64,000 bases of DNA from NCBI GenBank assembly GCA_016758965.1, contig JAEPRB010000162.1, positions 28,276-92,275 of the forward strand. Direction: 5' to 3'. The number at the start of each line of letters is the position of its first letter. Position 1 is the first letter of the stretch. Below the pieces are notes generated by a model. The model saw only the letters and a list, made by a program, of their open reading frames with translations, searched no databases and was not told the origin of the DNA. Below are positions 1 to 12,745 of this stretch, piece by piece. Source of the stretch: Circinella minor (taxonomy: Eukaryota > Mucoromycota > Mucoromycetes > Mucorales > Lichtheimiaceae). The position numbers and the translations under genes are program-made.

Positions 1-791
1 ACCCAATAGATTTTTTGAAAATCTTGATGTAAGTTATTATCACTTCTTATGGCTACTCATTTTTTTTTATGAATATTAAAAAGAATGAATATTTATATAT
101 ATAGGATTTTGATGAAGCCGAATTGCTTATTGTAATTGGAACAAGTTTAAAAGTACAACCATTTGCATCACTTATCGATAGTGTCGCTGATCATGTCCCA
201 CGGCTATTAATCAATAAGGAAATGGCTGGCGCAGTAAGTTAATAATAGTAATAGTTTTTGTTTTTGTTTATATGGTCAATGAAAGAAATCAACTGACTAA
301 ATAAATGAAAAACAATTTGGGATTTGTCTTATCTAGAGTAATTCGGCCAGTTCTGGATTCGATTTTAAGTGGAGACATAAACGCCGTGATGTAGCTCATA
401 TGGATGATTGTGATACTGGCATAGAAAAACTTGCAGAATTGTTGGGATGGCAGGTAATCATATATACGAAATAATTGTTTTTTTTGCGATGCACATATAT
501 ATGTTTATGTATAAGCTAAATAACATTTCTTTCTAGGATGAGTTGCATGAAATGTTCACCAAAGGCAATGAAAAACTCAAAGCACAATGGACTCTACAAG
601 ATTTGTTACAGGAAAATAAAGAAGAAGAAGAAGGGGAAAGCGTTAAGAAAGAAGAAGAGGATGAAGAAATTATTGCATTGGCAGAAGATTTGGAGAAACG
701 ACTTGAAGTCAATAAAGAAGAATCATCAGACCAAAAAGAAGGAAAAGAAAAAAGAAAAGAGGAAAAACAGCCAAGTAAAAACAATCTATAA
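1..791 (+). CDS. Class I (Sir2/Hst2/SIRT2-like) sirtuin, C-terminal part
   Basis: This is the 3' portion of an NAD-dependent protein deacylase gene that enters from the left edge. Exons read as 1-28, 105-233, 337-453 and 537-791, each bounded by GT-AG. The translation gives RFFENLD, then DFDEAELLIVIGTSLKVQPF and PRLLINKEMAG, which match the conserved C-terminal half of the Rossmann fold in SIRT2/Hst2 (the GTSL-V-PFA segment lines the NAD pocket). DVAHMDDCD and LAELLGW match the end of the SIRT2 catalytic core. The last exon adds a tail of roughly 60 residues rich in Glu and Lys (EEEEGESVKKEEEDEE and KEGKEKRKEEK). That tail is low complexity and probably disordered. The zinc-binding module and the catalytic His lie upstream, outside the window. 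Substrate and cellular location cannot be told from this fragment. Confidence 0.9.
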
Positions 792-1839
792 TGATTGCTA
801 TGTAAATAGTTGTTATCATCCCGACACATCATCTCTTCTTTTTTCTTTTTTAAAAGAAATATCTATTATATCAATTGTTATAGCTATTATTATAATAATA
901 ATTATGTATAAAAATTCAACATCCTTCCTTTTTACACATACTCAAACATTTATACAAAACATTCATTCGCATAACATTATAAATAGTATCACCACGCATC
1001 ATTTGATATCATCTTTTTATTTATTACTTTCTATCTCCATAATATTTTGACCACATTGACTATTATCAACATTTCGATCGCAAGTTCATCAGCTATAAAC
1101 TGTTCTCTTGATTAGCAACTTCTTGCAACTGATAACATTAGTTGATATCACTATTGTTGTGCTATTTCCCCTATTTAAATACTCATTTGAATATTCCAAT
1201 AACTGACGTATCTTATATAAAAGACATAATAAATTCAAATATTACGTATATACTCAACGCATATTTTTTTTGATAATATAATTACTGTCATGGATACGTT
1301 CTATTCACTCCTTCTCTACCAAGGTACGTATATAATATAGTACGTAACTGATTTCTACCCTTATAGACATATTACTTTTTATGGGTTTTTTCACATATAG
1401 ACTAAACAAGATTCCAATACAACTGTGTCGTACGTATCCTATTACCTATACACCACTTGTACAATTACTATACTGTACAATTACTTATCTACCTCAAAAA
1501 TGCTCATGAAACTAATATTAACAAATTAATTTTCTATCATTTTATATGAGTGATGTATATAAAGCACAAACAGAGGGAGAGAGAGGACGTTAAAGATGAA
1601 AAGAAGAGTTTCTTAGAGAACGTGTCAAAGCTCAAGTTGGTATAGGTGAATATATAGAAGACAAACATGAAAGATAAGTTTGCACTTTTCAAAACATGGC
1701 ACTTATTTTTATATATTGCCATTTACAAATAGAAAATGAATATGAAGAACATAATTTTTTTAATAATTATTGTCCATGGACGAATCTTGTGAAGTATGAT
1801 CAGTCATAAGCTGCTGTTGGTAATTATGCTGATGATATA
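792..1839. other. Intergenic, convergent 3' flanks
   Basis: This lies between the sirtuin stop and the FAB1 stop, so it is a tail-to-tail spacer. It is AT-rich with many stops in all frames. The short open frames here are low complexity and have no splice context. I see no gene. Confidence 0.6.
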
Positions 1840-4800
1840 TTATCTATTACCCAGTGTATGAATTTCACTTGTTAATGACCATTTATCAGGAACCATTACG
1901 AAATACCTTTCCATAGCCTCTCTAAATCTCATCCGATATTGTCGTGGTGATACCATGGTAGCTTCTTTTCCTCCAGCGCCCAAAATACCAGATCCTCTGA
2001 CCCAACTCTCCAATTTTCTATCCCATGTGTAAGCGTGGAAATAATCTATTTTAAAGTGTTGTGAGTTTGCTGTTCATAATAATAATAGTAATAAAAGCAG
2101 AGATAAATAAAAATATGTTTAACATATACATACTAACTATACCAGCTACAAGTTCCTGTCGCTCTTCATCTACACCTACTAGTAAAGAATAATCCATTAT
2201 ATTACGCTTGGATAAAAATAGAGTATCATTATGAATTGAACTTCGAAGATTTTTTTTTGAGTATTCTCTGATAAATAGCGGTGATTGATAAATTACTGTG
2301 TAAAATGTTTATTTAGTTAAAGGTAGTATTATGTTAGTAGTGTGTCAAAAAATAAATTTAACTCACATTCAACTAGGTTTTCATCAAGCAAAACTACTTC
2401 TTGGTTTCCTGTAGCATGAATATGTCGATTTCGTAAAGTTCCTTTTAAATTAAATATCTAAAAAGAAAAAAAAATACTGCTAATGTAAATCCATTATACT
2501 TTATACGTACGTATCATTCTTATTTTCCTGTTTTATCGAAAGAAAACATAAATAAAAATTAACCTTTTTCATGTTACGATGATAAAACAAATTCTCCATA
2601 ACAACAACATCCATTCGCGTTGATTTACCATTAGAAGAATTTTTATATCCAATGGTATAAAATCCAAATATTTTTGTCAATACGGTCGGTAAGTCATGAA
2701 AAAATGCTTCATACATATAGTGAAAATAAACAGGAGCAAATACAAGAAATACATCCAATTCATTTCGTGATACTAGTTTCATAAGAAATCGGTCGTCACT
2801 TGTTTTTAAAAATGCTGATTCAGATTTATCAGCAGATGAACCCCATTCTACACAACTTGCCAATGATGAAATATAGCTCTTTTCAATTCCACAATTACGT
2901 CGTAAAGCATCAAATTGCTCCACAAAGAATACTTTGCAAAAGAATTCAGTAAGTCCAGAACGATAATTGTGCGCCAGATGATTACCTTCATTACGTAGAA
3001 GTGTTTCTTGAATATCATCTGTAATGGATTCACTAGCACTATCTGTTGAAAGTTTGGAGTTAAGTGTACTACTGTCATCATCAGTATTGGATATTGTGCC
3101 ATTACGCAGGCCCTTGAGGTGCTCCAAATAATCCTCACAGCTGAGTGTGTATGCAATAATTGTACTCGCTTTATCTTCATTGACAACTACAAATGAATCA
3201 GGAAGCGTATGTTCCGTTGGTAGCCTAAATTATATACGAAAATGGACATCATTACCCAAGATGTAACAAAAAGCCTCTTTTTTTCCGGTTTGGGAACTTA
3301 CTGAGGATATTCAAGAGGCAACAAATTATCTACTTTCTTATCTATTAAAGAATTCATAGTATCCTTGATTGAACTCTTTTCAGGTTGTGTCTTGAATACA
3401 TCATTTCTGCCCTCATATTCTTTATTCACACATTCTTCATGATACTGAATATCCGATGAAAAACCAAACAATGGAAGACTTGTTATTTTATCTGCTGTCA
3501 TTTTGCGTAATTCTCTTTCAGATCGTAAATAATTTTTAACAAAATCAGCATATTCCAAATCCCAATCAGTAATTTGTACATCTAAAATCCGTCGGACCCA
3601 ATTGATGGTAAGTGTATCATTCGGTGTACTTGTTTCATAGACTGTCTGAAGAACTTGTAAGACTTCTTTCATTTCACTATCACTTCGTTGAGAGAGTTCT
3701 TTTAATCCGGCCTTACATTCTTTCAATTTTCTTGGATCAACCAAGCCAAAGGGGAATATCTTGTTCCGCTCCGTAATGGATTGATAAAATTTGTTGATCT
3801 TAATACGTAGATTCTTGTATTCTTCTTCTTTTATTTTAGTGTGAAATTTGCTCAATGTAGGTAGTTTTATGGGTGACACGGATACTTCAAAGAGATTAAT
3901 TTGCTCATATTGAAATTGGACAGCAAGGTCTCGATAACCAAAATACCGCACATGGTCCAGTCTAATATCATGTGGACAAATATCGGAGCGACAAAGGACT
4001 CCTTTTTGATACAGACACCCTTCAAGAAATTTACCAAAAGAGTAGTTCCAAGTATTTTCAGACATGAGGATGCTTGGTGTCGATTTTTCGCATTTTCGAC
4101 AATAGCTCCACATCAAAATGCTTTCAGACATACCAGCTTGTGGACATGGACAGTTTTCAATAATTACATTAATACGAGCATTGTGATGTACATAGGATTG
4201 GTAATGATCGATTTCCCTATATTCACACATGTCGGAGACACAAGGTTGCGTAGCTTCGTGACAAAGATCATAAATATAGTTGCCTAATGTTATATCAGAT
4301 GGATCACTATAATATTCAAAAAGTCTAATTTCTGGACCTCGACATGGTATCGTTGTAGCCGTACATACATTTAAATATAATATGATAATGTTCTGATGAT
4401 ACAGTATATTGAATTGATTTAAATCGTCTTGAATAAAAGCTCTCCAATGACGCAAAAGATATTCTCGTTTTGCTTCGAGTTCTTCATATACGGCATTGAA
4501 CGGTGAGTCATGTTCACTACTAATACCCGCTACCTCTATACTTGTATTTGTATTTGATGGAGCTGTTACAGCACTTCCATTTATAATTCCAGCAGCATTT
4601 ATAACTTGTTGTTGTGCAGATGTGCTTTTAGTAGGTGACGATATGGTTGACATTTTCATTTCTGAGGTCAGCGCGGCAAGCTTGTCCATTGTTTCTTTAA
4701 GGGATATAAATAAATAAGGTTGGGGAAAAACAACGAATTGTGATGCTGAAATCACAGTGTTTTGATACTGTTTAATATTAGAATCTACAGAAGATGATAT

Positions 4801-7800
4801 AAATGTTGAATTGGTTTCTTGAAATGCTGATGATGTAGATGGTGCTGGTAGTGATATTGCTTCTTTTTTGTCGTCTTTATCTTCTGATGTTACAGTTGCA
4901 ATCAATGATGATGGCGATAAAATACTATCTTGTCGTTGAAAATAACTATCTTCTACTTGTTGTTGATCCAAACTACTATCATCTGCAAAAGAGTCGTGTA
5001 ACAGTGATATCTCAAGCCTGAGATTGTTGACAATAAACACCATAAAATCAATTAAAGATTTTATGGGCCTCAATGTCTCGTTTCGTGCACCACGTAATAC
5101 AATTGTTCCACCCAAATCGGGTTTACAATCGTTAAAAATCAAATATGTCTTGCTTCGATTGGGTAGGCACTCGTCCATCAATGTTCTAATTTCAAGCATA
5201 CCACAATGGCCAAAAGATATACTATCTGCCTGTAACTTGTCAACCGAAGAAACGATGGTGGCTCGTGTACATCTTGCAACTGCATCAATGACGCTGTCTT
5301 TTACATTGTGAATAATAGGTATATTAGCCTCCATTAAATACTTCAAAGCAAGTTGTGATACGTTTGATTTGAGTAACAAAAGTGTTGGTTTAAGTTCAAC
5401 AATCTGGGCTAACAATTTACAGAAAGATTCACGTTCTTGGGAAATCACAAGTGTAGTGGAAATGGGTTGATTTTCCGTTTCAACACAACAATAATCGAGC
5501 GAGAACAACAAAATCAGAATACGTGGGTGAGCGACATTTCGAACCATTTTCATATTGGCAGTATCCTGGGAACACATAATTCCTTTGATATAAAAGCTCT
5601 CTGACGGAACACCACCAGATATTTTTTTGGTCTTAATGTAATGACGAATATCCATATAGTCACCAGAACGTACATTGGGTCGAACATTATCGGCTACCTT
5701 GAGTAATAAATTGATAATAATATCCTCCCATTCATTCTTGGCTTGTTGAGTAAATTTATCAAAGCTTGAGTCAGCCATTAATTGTTTAATGATACGTCGA
5801 GCATGCGTTAATGCACAAGTGCTTAATTCAATATTAGGTAGCGGCCCAGATATGCTTTTACTACATGGTTTCAGTAAGCTAGATTTAGTCCCACTATTAT
5901 CATCTACAGTAGCAAACGACGGTGCTAAAGACCCTGTGTCATTTTGTAATAATGTATGATCTAATTTAGAGAAACCAGCATTATCGATTAGCACATTTGA
6001 CTCTCGATGTTGTTGTTGCTGGTTGGGTGAACACGAGAATGTTTGTGTTGGAGTATGATGTGTACCGGAAATCCTATGTTGAGGAAGATAAAGAGATCGT
6101 TTAATTGGGTTTACGTGACCACCTATTTCCTCGGTACGTTTGGCACGTAGCTTATTATTATAAGCTTCGTCATCACTGCTAAATGAGTGGCAGGGTACCG
6201 TAATTTCGCTTAATTCCAAGGATTGGGATTGATCTATTCCATCGGATGGTCCCTGTGTTTCACTACTAGGTATACTTGGTGGTTGACTCAATAAATCATC
6301 GTATTGATATTCCGAATTTCCGTTTTCTTTATCTTCCCTGTCTAAACTGCTATTACCCACGGACTGAATTGATTCTCTTTCTGCAACAACTGGATCACTT
6401 CCACGATCCATGTTGATATCGTGGTCATAATGACCATTTTCGTGTAAAAAGGGGGGAGACGATGTGTCATTATCATTGCGATTGTTACTGTTAATGATGT
6501 GATCCATGACCAATGATGTCGAAGAATTGGATGGTGTTCGACTGAGTAATGAAGTATCACTATCAAAAAACCTTTTAAAAACATTATCTTTTTTGTCTGT
6601 TTTCGCAGCAGATGTAGATCCTGAAAATGATAATTTTTCGTTATCGCCTACAGTAGTACTGTCTGATGAACGAGGTCTATCTCCAATTTCTAGTTGAGCA
6701 ATAGTTGCCTCCGAATCATCGTAAGATAAATGACCACTTTTCTGAGTATGTTTTGCTGCTGTTGAAAGTATCATCATTTTTTTGGTAGGCAGTTGAGATG
6801 AAATAATCGGGCGATCCTGTTGTTGATGAGAACGATTATGCTGCTCTTGTTTCTGATGTGGGTGTTGTACTGGTGATTCATTAATATCACCATATTCACC
6901 ATAATCAACTACAGATACTTTCTCTTCTATCTCCAACAACAGTCTATTATTGCTATTTCCAAGATTATGTTCATCGTAACAAAGATTACATAGACGTCCA
7001 CCGCCTCTTCTAATATCTATTTCGTTAGAAATGATATAGGATACACATTCTTCACAAAAGATTTGCCCTATGAATGAATAAACATTATTTTCCTATTTTT
7101 TTTCTGCGTGCTATCACTCCTGAACATTGAAAATATATAAAAGAAATTACCACAATTATGGCAATCACGCTTTGTTTGTTGTACTTGGAACGGTTTGTGA
7201 CATTTATAACAATTCTTGCATTGCTCATCCAAGGTTCCAATCTTGTCGGACTTTTGTGCTCCCAATCCTGCCATAATCCTGCTATGAGACTCAGATGTAG
7301 AAATGGAAAAAGCCGCTGAAGTAGACTGTGTATCACTACTACCCACTGATTGTGTTCTTGATATCGGTTTATAATTTACAGAGGAGACTTGAAGAACAGG
7401 TGATGTCGATGATAGTATAGGTATAGTGTGATTATTATTAAGATCTTCATTGTTATAGTTATCTTGTGATGTTGATGATGATGGTACATTTGCGTTCCTA
7501 TTGCTATTGTGGTAATTCATAGTAGCATGATTCTCCTGAGAAGGTTTTGATATTACCGAAGCACTAATGGGAGTTATTGCTGTAAATAAACATTCTCGTA
7601 AAGCGACAGGAACACGATAAGTTGATCCTGGAGATGTCGGTGAAGTAACATAGATTTGTTTCGATTGAATGAAAGTGGGCGCTGTTCGCTTTTTTTTTGA
7701 ATTCCATCCTCGTTCATTATTATTGTCATTGGTCTTTGTAGTACTAAAAGAAGTTGAAATTTCTGTTGAGTTTTCATACAGTTGATCGTTGGAGGATGGT

Positions 7801-7904
7801 GATGTTTGAGTACTAGAATCTGGGATTTTGAATTCGGTGAAATGGTCTCCTTCTGGAACATCAAAATTAAGACCGTTCAACCTCGTCATGTCGTTGTTGT
7901 CCAT
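1840..7904 (-). CDS. FAB1: 1-phosphatidylinositol-3-phosphate 5-kinase (Fab1/PIKfyve)
   Basis: This kinase makes PI(3,5)P2 from PI3P on endosome/vacuole membranes. Exons read 7904-7151, 7067-3302, 3224-2564, 2457-2367, 2295-2134 and 2045-1840, giving 1,879 residues with frame kept. The order is: a Ser/Asn-rich N-terminus; a FYVE-type zinc finger split by intron 1 (Cys pairs at 232/235 and 248/251, then GQIFCEEC and GRLCNLC); a long low-complexity linker; a CCT/TCP-1-like chaperonin domain ([16 protein letters not shown], then [11 protein letters not shown]); and a C-terminal PIP-kinase domain. That domain has [12 protein letters not shown] and a FAPVYFHYM segment, [11 protein letters not shown] around 1729-1739, and MDYSLLV at 1791-1797. 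The start is the first ATG in frame; a GTG-begun extension upstream exists, so a 5' exon could have been missed. The FYVE basic motif is degenerate (see findings). The neighbour downstream is convergent. Confidence 0.93.
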
Positions 7905-9438
7905 GGTTTCAACACTATCATTTGGTAAAAGGAAGTTGGGCTTTTCTTTTTGTCTCGTTCCAAAGGCCGAATTAGGACCTGTGCAACTTGTCACATGTTT
8001 GAGTTTTGTTTCTACAATAGTAATGTTCCAGTTTTGTGGTTAAGCGATAGCAAAAAATTTGTTACTATACAGTTTTTACTTTCATCTTCGTTATTTCTCG
8101 GCTGTTATCTTTTATTATGATTAATAGTAGAAAGAATACATTTGTATCTGTCAAAAAGAATAGCAATATTAATAATAGTACAGGTACCGTTTCAAACTAT
8201 TGACCTAAATGAAATTCCACACTGAAACAAATCAGGGACATTATGAATATTTATTACCGTGCTGGAAAACTTTATCAATACAAAAATAAAAAAATTCGTC
8301 GTATGAATTCCCATACACCTTCTTTTTTTTAAGGACAAGTAGGATTTTCAACTTCTGAAAGTATTTGCTTAATAAAAAATTTGCAAATATTGGTAGATTT
8401 CCCTGTAGATGTTTTTATCAAAAAGTTGACTTATAGTAATAATATTGTAAATACTTAACATTAAACTATAATAGCATACATTATATAACAACTTACAAAC
8501 GGAAAAATGAAAGCACATCAAGATTTTTATTCGTACGCATTTCGAATTTATATTCGATAACGCAACCGGGATTATATTGCTTACACATGCGCTTATCAAC
8601 AGAATGACATATAATATATATAAGTGGAAGAAAGAAGAGCACCAATAAATATTATTAAATCATTTCTTCGAAGGAATATTATTCTTGCTATAGTAGAATA
8701 TATAAAAATTTCTTTATTTCTCTTACTCCTCAAAGAAGTTATGCGCACGATTCAAAATTGACATATTTTCCATTGCCTCAGATAAAGAATGTATATGTAT
8801 ACTACAAAAGTCTTTCAAATATTAAATTACTGTAAGATGATACTTCAGCTTTTTAACAATTTTTTAATCGTATGCTTGTTAATCTCACTATTCATCGGGT
8901 TCATATGTTATGTTATAATAAAATTTAGAGAATTAAGCTCCTTGTGTTTTCAGCATGCCTCAAGTGACTTTATAGCTGTCAAATATTGACTTGACACCAA
9001 AGATGATGTCAGTTGGAGAGTATATATTTATTTTATGCAGATACATAAATATGATTGACCGAAAAATATTATCGTAACACAAGATGTTCAATTACACGAA
9101 TATAATGGTATTCTTATATGAGTCACTTATAACACTAAAAATAATATAATTCTTTGAAATCAACATTTTCAATTGTTGCCAATAAACTGATTCTGCCTTG
9201 ATAAGGTGACTATAAACAGTGACTAGGAAAATATGGTAAAATGGAATGTAACATGAAGTTAGTAATTATTACTAATACTTTTAATGCAGCGCACATAATC
9301 TAATAAATTGTTACATGATGACAAAAAACCTTATTTCGCTGAGTTGTTGGTTTTCTTCCATTTCTTTTTTTCCCTTTACATATTCCAGACAAACGTGGTA
9401 AAAAAAAATATTGAACCTCTTTTTCTTTTCTTGGAACA
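7905..9438. promoter_or_regulatory. Divergent intergenic region between FAB1 and the MOSC gene
   Basis: About 1.5 kb separates the two divergent start codons and must hold both promoters. The sequence next to FAB1 is open in the coding frame up to about 8030 without an ATG, so it may be leader or an unrecognised 5' exon. The rest is AT-rich with no coding pattern, and I could not pick out a convincing TATA box. Confidence 0.5.
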
Positions 9439-10755
9439 ATGCCAAGTGTCAACCAGATTAAACTTTCAGCCATTCGAGCATATCCCATCAAATCATGCCA
9501 TGGCATTGAACTAACAGAAGCTCATGTTACCAACATGGGCCTTTCTGTTGATCGTCGTTTTATGTTCATTGAGGCAGAGTCTGGACGTTTTATTACTCAA
9601 CGGTAAAAAAAAAAAAATAGTTTTTGTACTTTGTGTATACGAGAGTGAAAGAAAGAATAATCCGTTACTTTCTCAATAATAAAGGCCAAAAAAAACACTA
9701 TCTATATAATAGTTTGCGAAAATAATTCATTACTATATTATATGTATATATATAGAAAATATTCATCAATGGCATTGATTCGGCCCTTAGTAGATACAGC
9801 TGCGGATACTTTAACTTTAACAGCAGAAGGGCAACCTGATCTTGTCTTACCCCTTCATCCAAAAGCATTAGGACGTAAATATAATGCCACTTTATGGGCT
9901 GATAAATTAAATGTATTTGATATGGGGGATGAAGCATCGAAATGGATTGGTAATTTTATGGAAAGTCATCGGGAGCACAACAAAAAGAATCCAACGGGTG
10001 ATATTGATTTTGATGAATCATTCCCTGAATTACGTCTTGTAACGTTGGATGATCCAAAGAATGGGTTATATTCACGCCCTGCACTTGAAAGTCTTCCTGG
10101 TGTTCATTCACCCTTTTCTGATTGGGCTCCACTTTCTATTGGTTGCGAATCCAGTTTGGAAGAAGTCAATAATGGATTGAAAGAAACTGGTGTTACAAAC
10201 GATTCTATTCCTATCGATCGATTTAGAAATAATTTGACCTTTTCTGGAACTATTCCTTGGGAAGAAGATGAATGGCTTGTAGTGAAGTAAATAGTTGAAT
10301 GGATATTATTATTATATATAAGCTATTTATGAGTATGGAGCAACACATCTGTCAAATAGATAAAATAGTGATAATGGGTTACTTTTTTTTTGACGTGTAG
10401 GATTGGTGAAGTAACATGCTATATTATCGGTCCAACTGCTCGATGTCCAGGTAAAAATTTCTAGTTTATGTTATAAGTATTTGGGTATTTATAAACTTAT
10501 ATATTTGAAACAATTATAGTGCCTGGAATCGACCAAGATACAGCTGTCAAGGATATCTGGGGTGGTGTTACTAAATATCTTTCAAAAGTTAGAAATATTC
10601 CAATTAGTCCAGGAAAAAACAATGGTTGTTTCTGTGTGGATACTGCTCCTTTAACTTCTGGTACTATACATGTTGGTGATACTGTCGAAATTCTTGAACG
10701 AGTTCCTGCAAAACATGTTTACCACCCAGTCCCACCAACAACTTCCTCATCTTAA
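9439..10755 (+). CDS. MOSC-domain protein (mARC/YcbX-like)
   Basis: This is a 326-residue protein from exons 9439-9602, 9756-10286, 10401-10450 and 10520-10755. The N-terminal beta-barrel domain is recognisable (LSAIRAYPIKSCHGIEL, GLSVDRRFMFIE, then MALIRPLVD). It is followed by the MOSC domain: FRNNLTFSGTIPWEEDEW, then IGPTARCPVPGIDQDT. The Cys in ARC (about residue 247) sits where this family places the cysteine that ligates the molybdenum cofactor. Members of the family reduce N-hydroxylated compounds or act as sulfur-carrier partners of Moco. The substrate here cannot be inferred. There is no obvious targeting peptide or membrane segment at the N-terminus, unlike animal mARC, so it may be cytosolic. 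Exon 3 is only 50 nt and carries the cysteine. Confidence 0.9.
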
Positions 10756-11265
10756 TAACGACGTGATTATTGGACGTAATAAAAACACACAGCAAAAAAA
10801 AAATGATATAACATTTATAATATAAAAGTGTTCTGGCATATTTTTACGTAATAGATTGAAATTTGTTATCAATATAAAAGGGTTTTAAAAAACGAAAACT
10901 ATTCCCATTTATAGAAACATGATATTTATCACTTTCATTGACATTGAAGTATAAAATACATAATATAGGGCTTCCAAAAAATAATGTTCCATCTAGTAAA
11001 TACTAATATCCTAAGCTAATAAAAATCAATGTTTTGTTTTCTGACATATAAAGTCGTATTTTTGTAATACATAACATCGTCTATATGTGTGCTCTGTGTC
11101 ATGATGAGACTTTATTATGTAATTATATATCAGAGAAAGATACTTTAAGCAATATAGTAAATAGTTAATTATTCACCATTTTATTGAGTTGAAGAGTTGT
11201 AAAGGGGTGGTTTGCTTTTTCAGGTGGACTTTCAATTTTTCGTGTACTTCACCGCACACCTTTAA
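10756..11265. other. Intergenic, 3' flank of the MOSC gene
   Basis: The sequence is AT-rich with several AATAAA-like words that could serve polyadenylation. No open frame of note and no RNA gene was seen. Confidence 0.5.
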
Positions 11266-11785
11266 GAGCACTCGCAACGGTCCTTGTAAAAAAAGCTTGT
11301 AACTCCGTTTACCAGCTTTTTTACAAATTTATGCTCGCAACGGTCCTTGCAAAATGCAAAGCTTGTAAATTTTTTAAGAAAGCTTGTAAAATTACAAGGA
11401 GTGTTTGAGTGCTTGTAAAAAAAAATTATCGCTTTCCACTTTTAATAAAAATGACCAATAACAGCATTACTGCTAATACTACTTCCACTTTGGCTTCTAC
11501 CAATGAACCAACCATCGCGACAACTTGTTGAGCGATTTGATTAAAGGCGTTGATGATAGTAGGATCCATTTGAAATTGATTGAAAAGAGATTAAGCTCAA
11601 AATAATACTCAACCCTAAGCCTATTTTTTTCACTTGCTTTCACTGAAGTATGATTTTCACGTTACACTTCCAAGTTACAAGCTAATTTTACAAGGACCAT
11701 TGTGAGTATTTGCCTTGTAGTGTTACAAAAATTTTACAAGTCTCAATTTACAAGCTTTTTTTTACAAGGACCGCTGTGAGTGCTC
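11266..11785. mobile_element. Harbinger/Tourist-like MITE (520 bp)
   Basis: This is a non-autonomous DNA transposon. The left end begins GAGCACTCGCAACGGTCC and the right end, read on the other strand, begins GAGCACTCACAGCGGTCC. The match continues through TTGTAAAAAAAGCTTGTAA, giving terminal inverted repeats of about 37 bp with two mismatches and one A indel. TAA flanks both ends (11263-11265 and 11786-11788) and reads as a 3-bp target-site duplication. A TWA duplication of 3 bp with GAG/GGG-type termini is the hallmark of PIF/Harbinger elements. Inside, the terminal words recur (a second CTCGCAACGGTCCTTG near 11334, and CTTGTAAA/TTACAAG several times). These are subterminal repeats of the kind that bind transposase. 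It has no coding capacity. Confidence 0.75.
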
Positions 11786-12379
11786 TAAGTTACGCAATAT
11801 AATTTGTTATTGTAAAAAAAAATAAAGTGTAGTTTATTGTTTTTGCAGCTTATATGAACTACTTTGTCTATTTTAACTAGCCTTTCCCACTCATATTACT
11901 TTATTAGTTTACAACCAATTCTAATGACTGTTCAACATTTCCTATGCACCATATTTGTACCCTAAAAATAGTTCTATTTAAAATAGTTCGACATTCACTC
12001 CGATATCCGATTGAAGCAACCAAATTCACCATAATCACTTTTTCGCTCAATTTAAACAAAATAAAAATTACAACAATCAGTATAACAAATCAGAAGAGAG
12101 ATTGTGTACAATATTGTGGAATGAAATATGGCCATCATTAAATTTAAAATAAATAGAATAATAATGGGTAAAGAAAAATAATGGGTAAACTGACTGCTTT
12201 TCCTCGCCAAAAGTAGTCGTTACCTGAAAAATCAAAATCTACCTGAAAAAACACCAACCCAAAGTAAAGATAATAGATAGTCGGACAGCCTTTACAATTC
12301 CATAGAAGTCGTTGTGGTCAAGATAGCCCTGTTGTGCGGGGGACATTTTTTTTAGAAGGATTGAATTACAATTTATTAG
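11786..12379. other. Intergenic, nothing recognised
   Basis: The sequence is AT-rich between the MITE and the tandem repeat block. A 65-residue open frame on the plus strand has no recognisable motif or splice context, so I leave it out. Confidence 0.4.
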
Positions 12380-12745
12380 GACAGTTGCTTGTCCGAGTGT
12401 TGCTTTACCAGATGGCCTTGGGGATACTATTTCCAAGATGTTCCTCTCATGGGTGGGCAATGCGTCTTATTTCTTGGAGGATGCGTTCATCAGATGACCT
12501 TGGGGATACTATTTCCAAGATGTTCCTCTCATGGATGGCGCAATTAACTTTCAAAGATTGGAATACCTTTTTTGGACCGTTGCTTGTCTAAGTATTGTCT
12601 CACCAGATGGCCTTGGGGATACTATTTCCAAGATGTTCCTCTCATGGGTGGGCAATGCGTCTATTTCTTAGAGGATGCGTTCATCAGATGACCTTGGGGA
12701 TACTATTTCCAAGATGTTCCTCTCATGGATGGCGCATTTATATTT
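12380..12745. repeat. Nested tandem duplication (195-bp unit with an internal 83/84-bp repeat)
   Basis: A unit starting GGAC-GTTGCTTGTC at 12380 recurs at 12575, offset 195 bp. Inside each unit the word CCTTGGGGATACTATTTCC, with its flank AAGATGTTCCTCTCATGG, appears twice, about 83-84 bp apart (near 12416, 12499, 12610 and 12694). The copies differ by a few substitutions, for example GATGGCC versus GATGACC and GGGTGGGCAATG versus GGATGGCG. This is a higher-order duplication: the small unit doubled first, then the pair. All frames are broken by stops. The block is noticeably less AT-rich than its surroundings, which suggests former coding sequence. Confidence 0.85.

Noticed and set aside
538..1050. 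170-residue plus-strand frame overlapping the sirtuin tail
   Set aside because: It is a shadow frame through the Glu/Lys-rich exon and then AT-rich spacer; the conserved sirtuin frame with correct splice sites is the other one.
3901..5311. Plus-strand frames opposite the FAB1 gene
   Set aside because: They are antisense shadows of a strongly conserved kinase coding exon.
7068..7994. GTG-initiated extension of the FAB1 first exon
   Set aside because: Eukaryotic genes rarely start at GTG. The first in-frame ATG is at 7904; a missed upstream exon stays possible.
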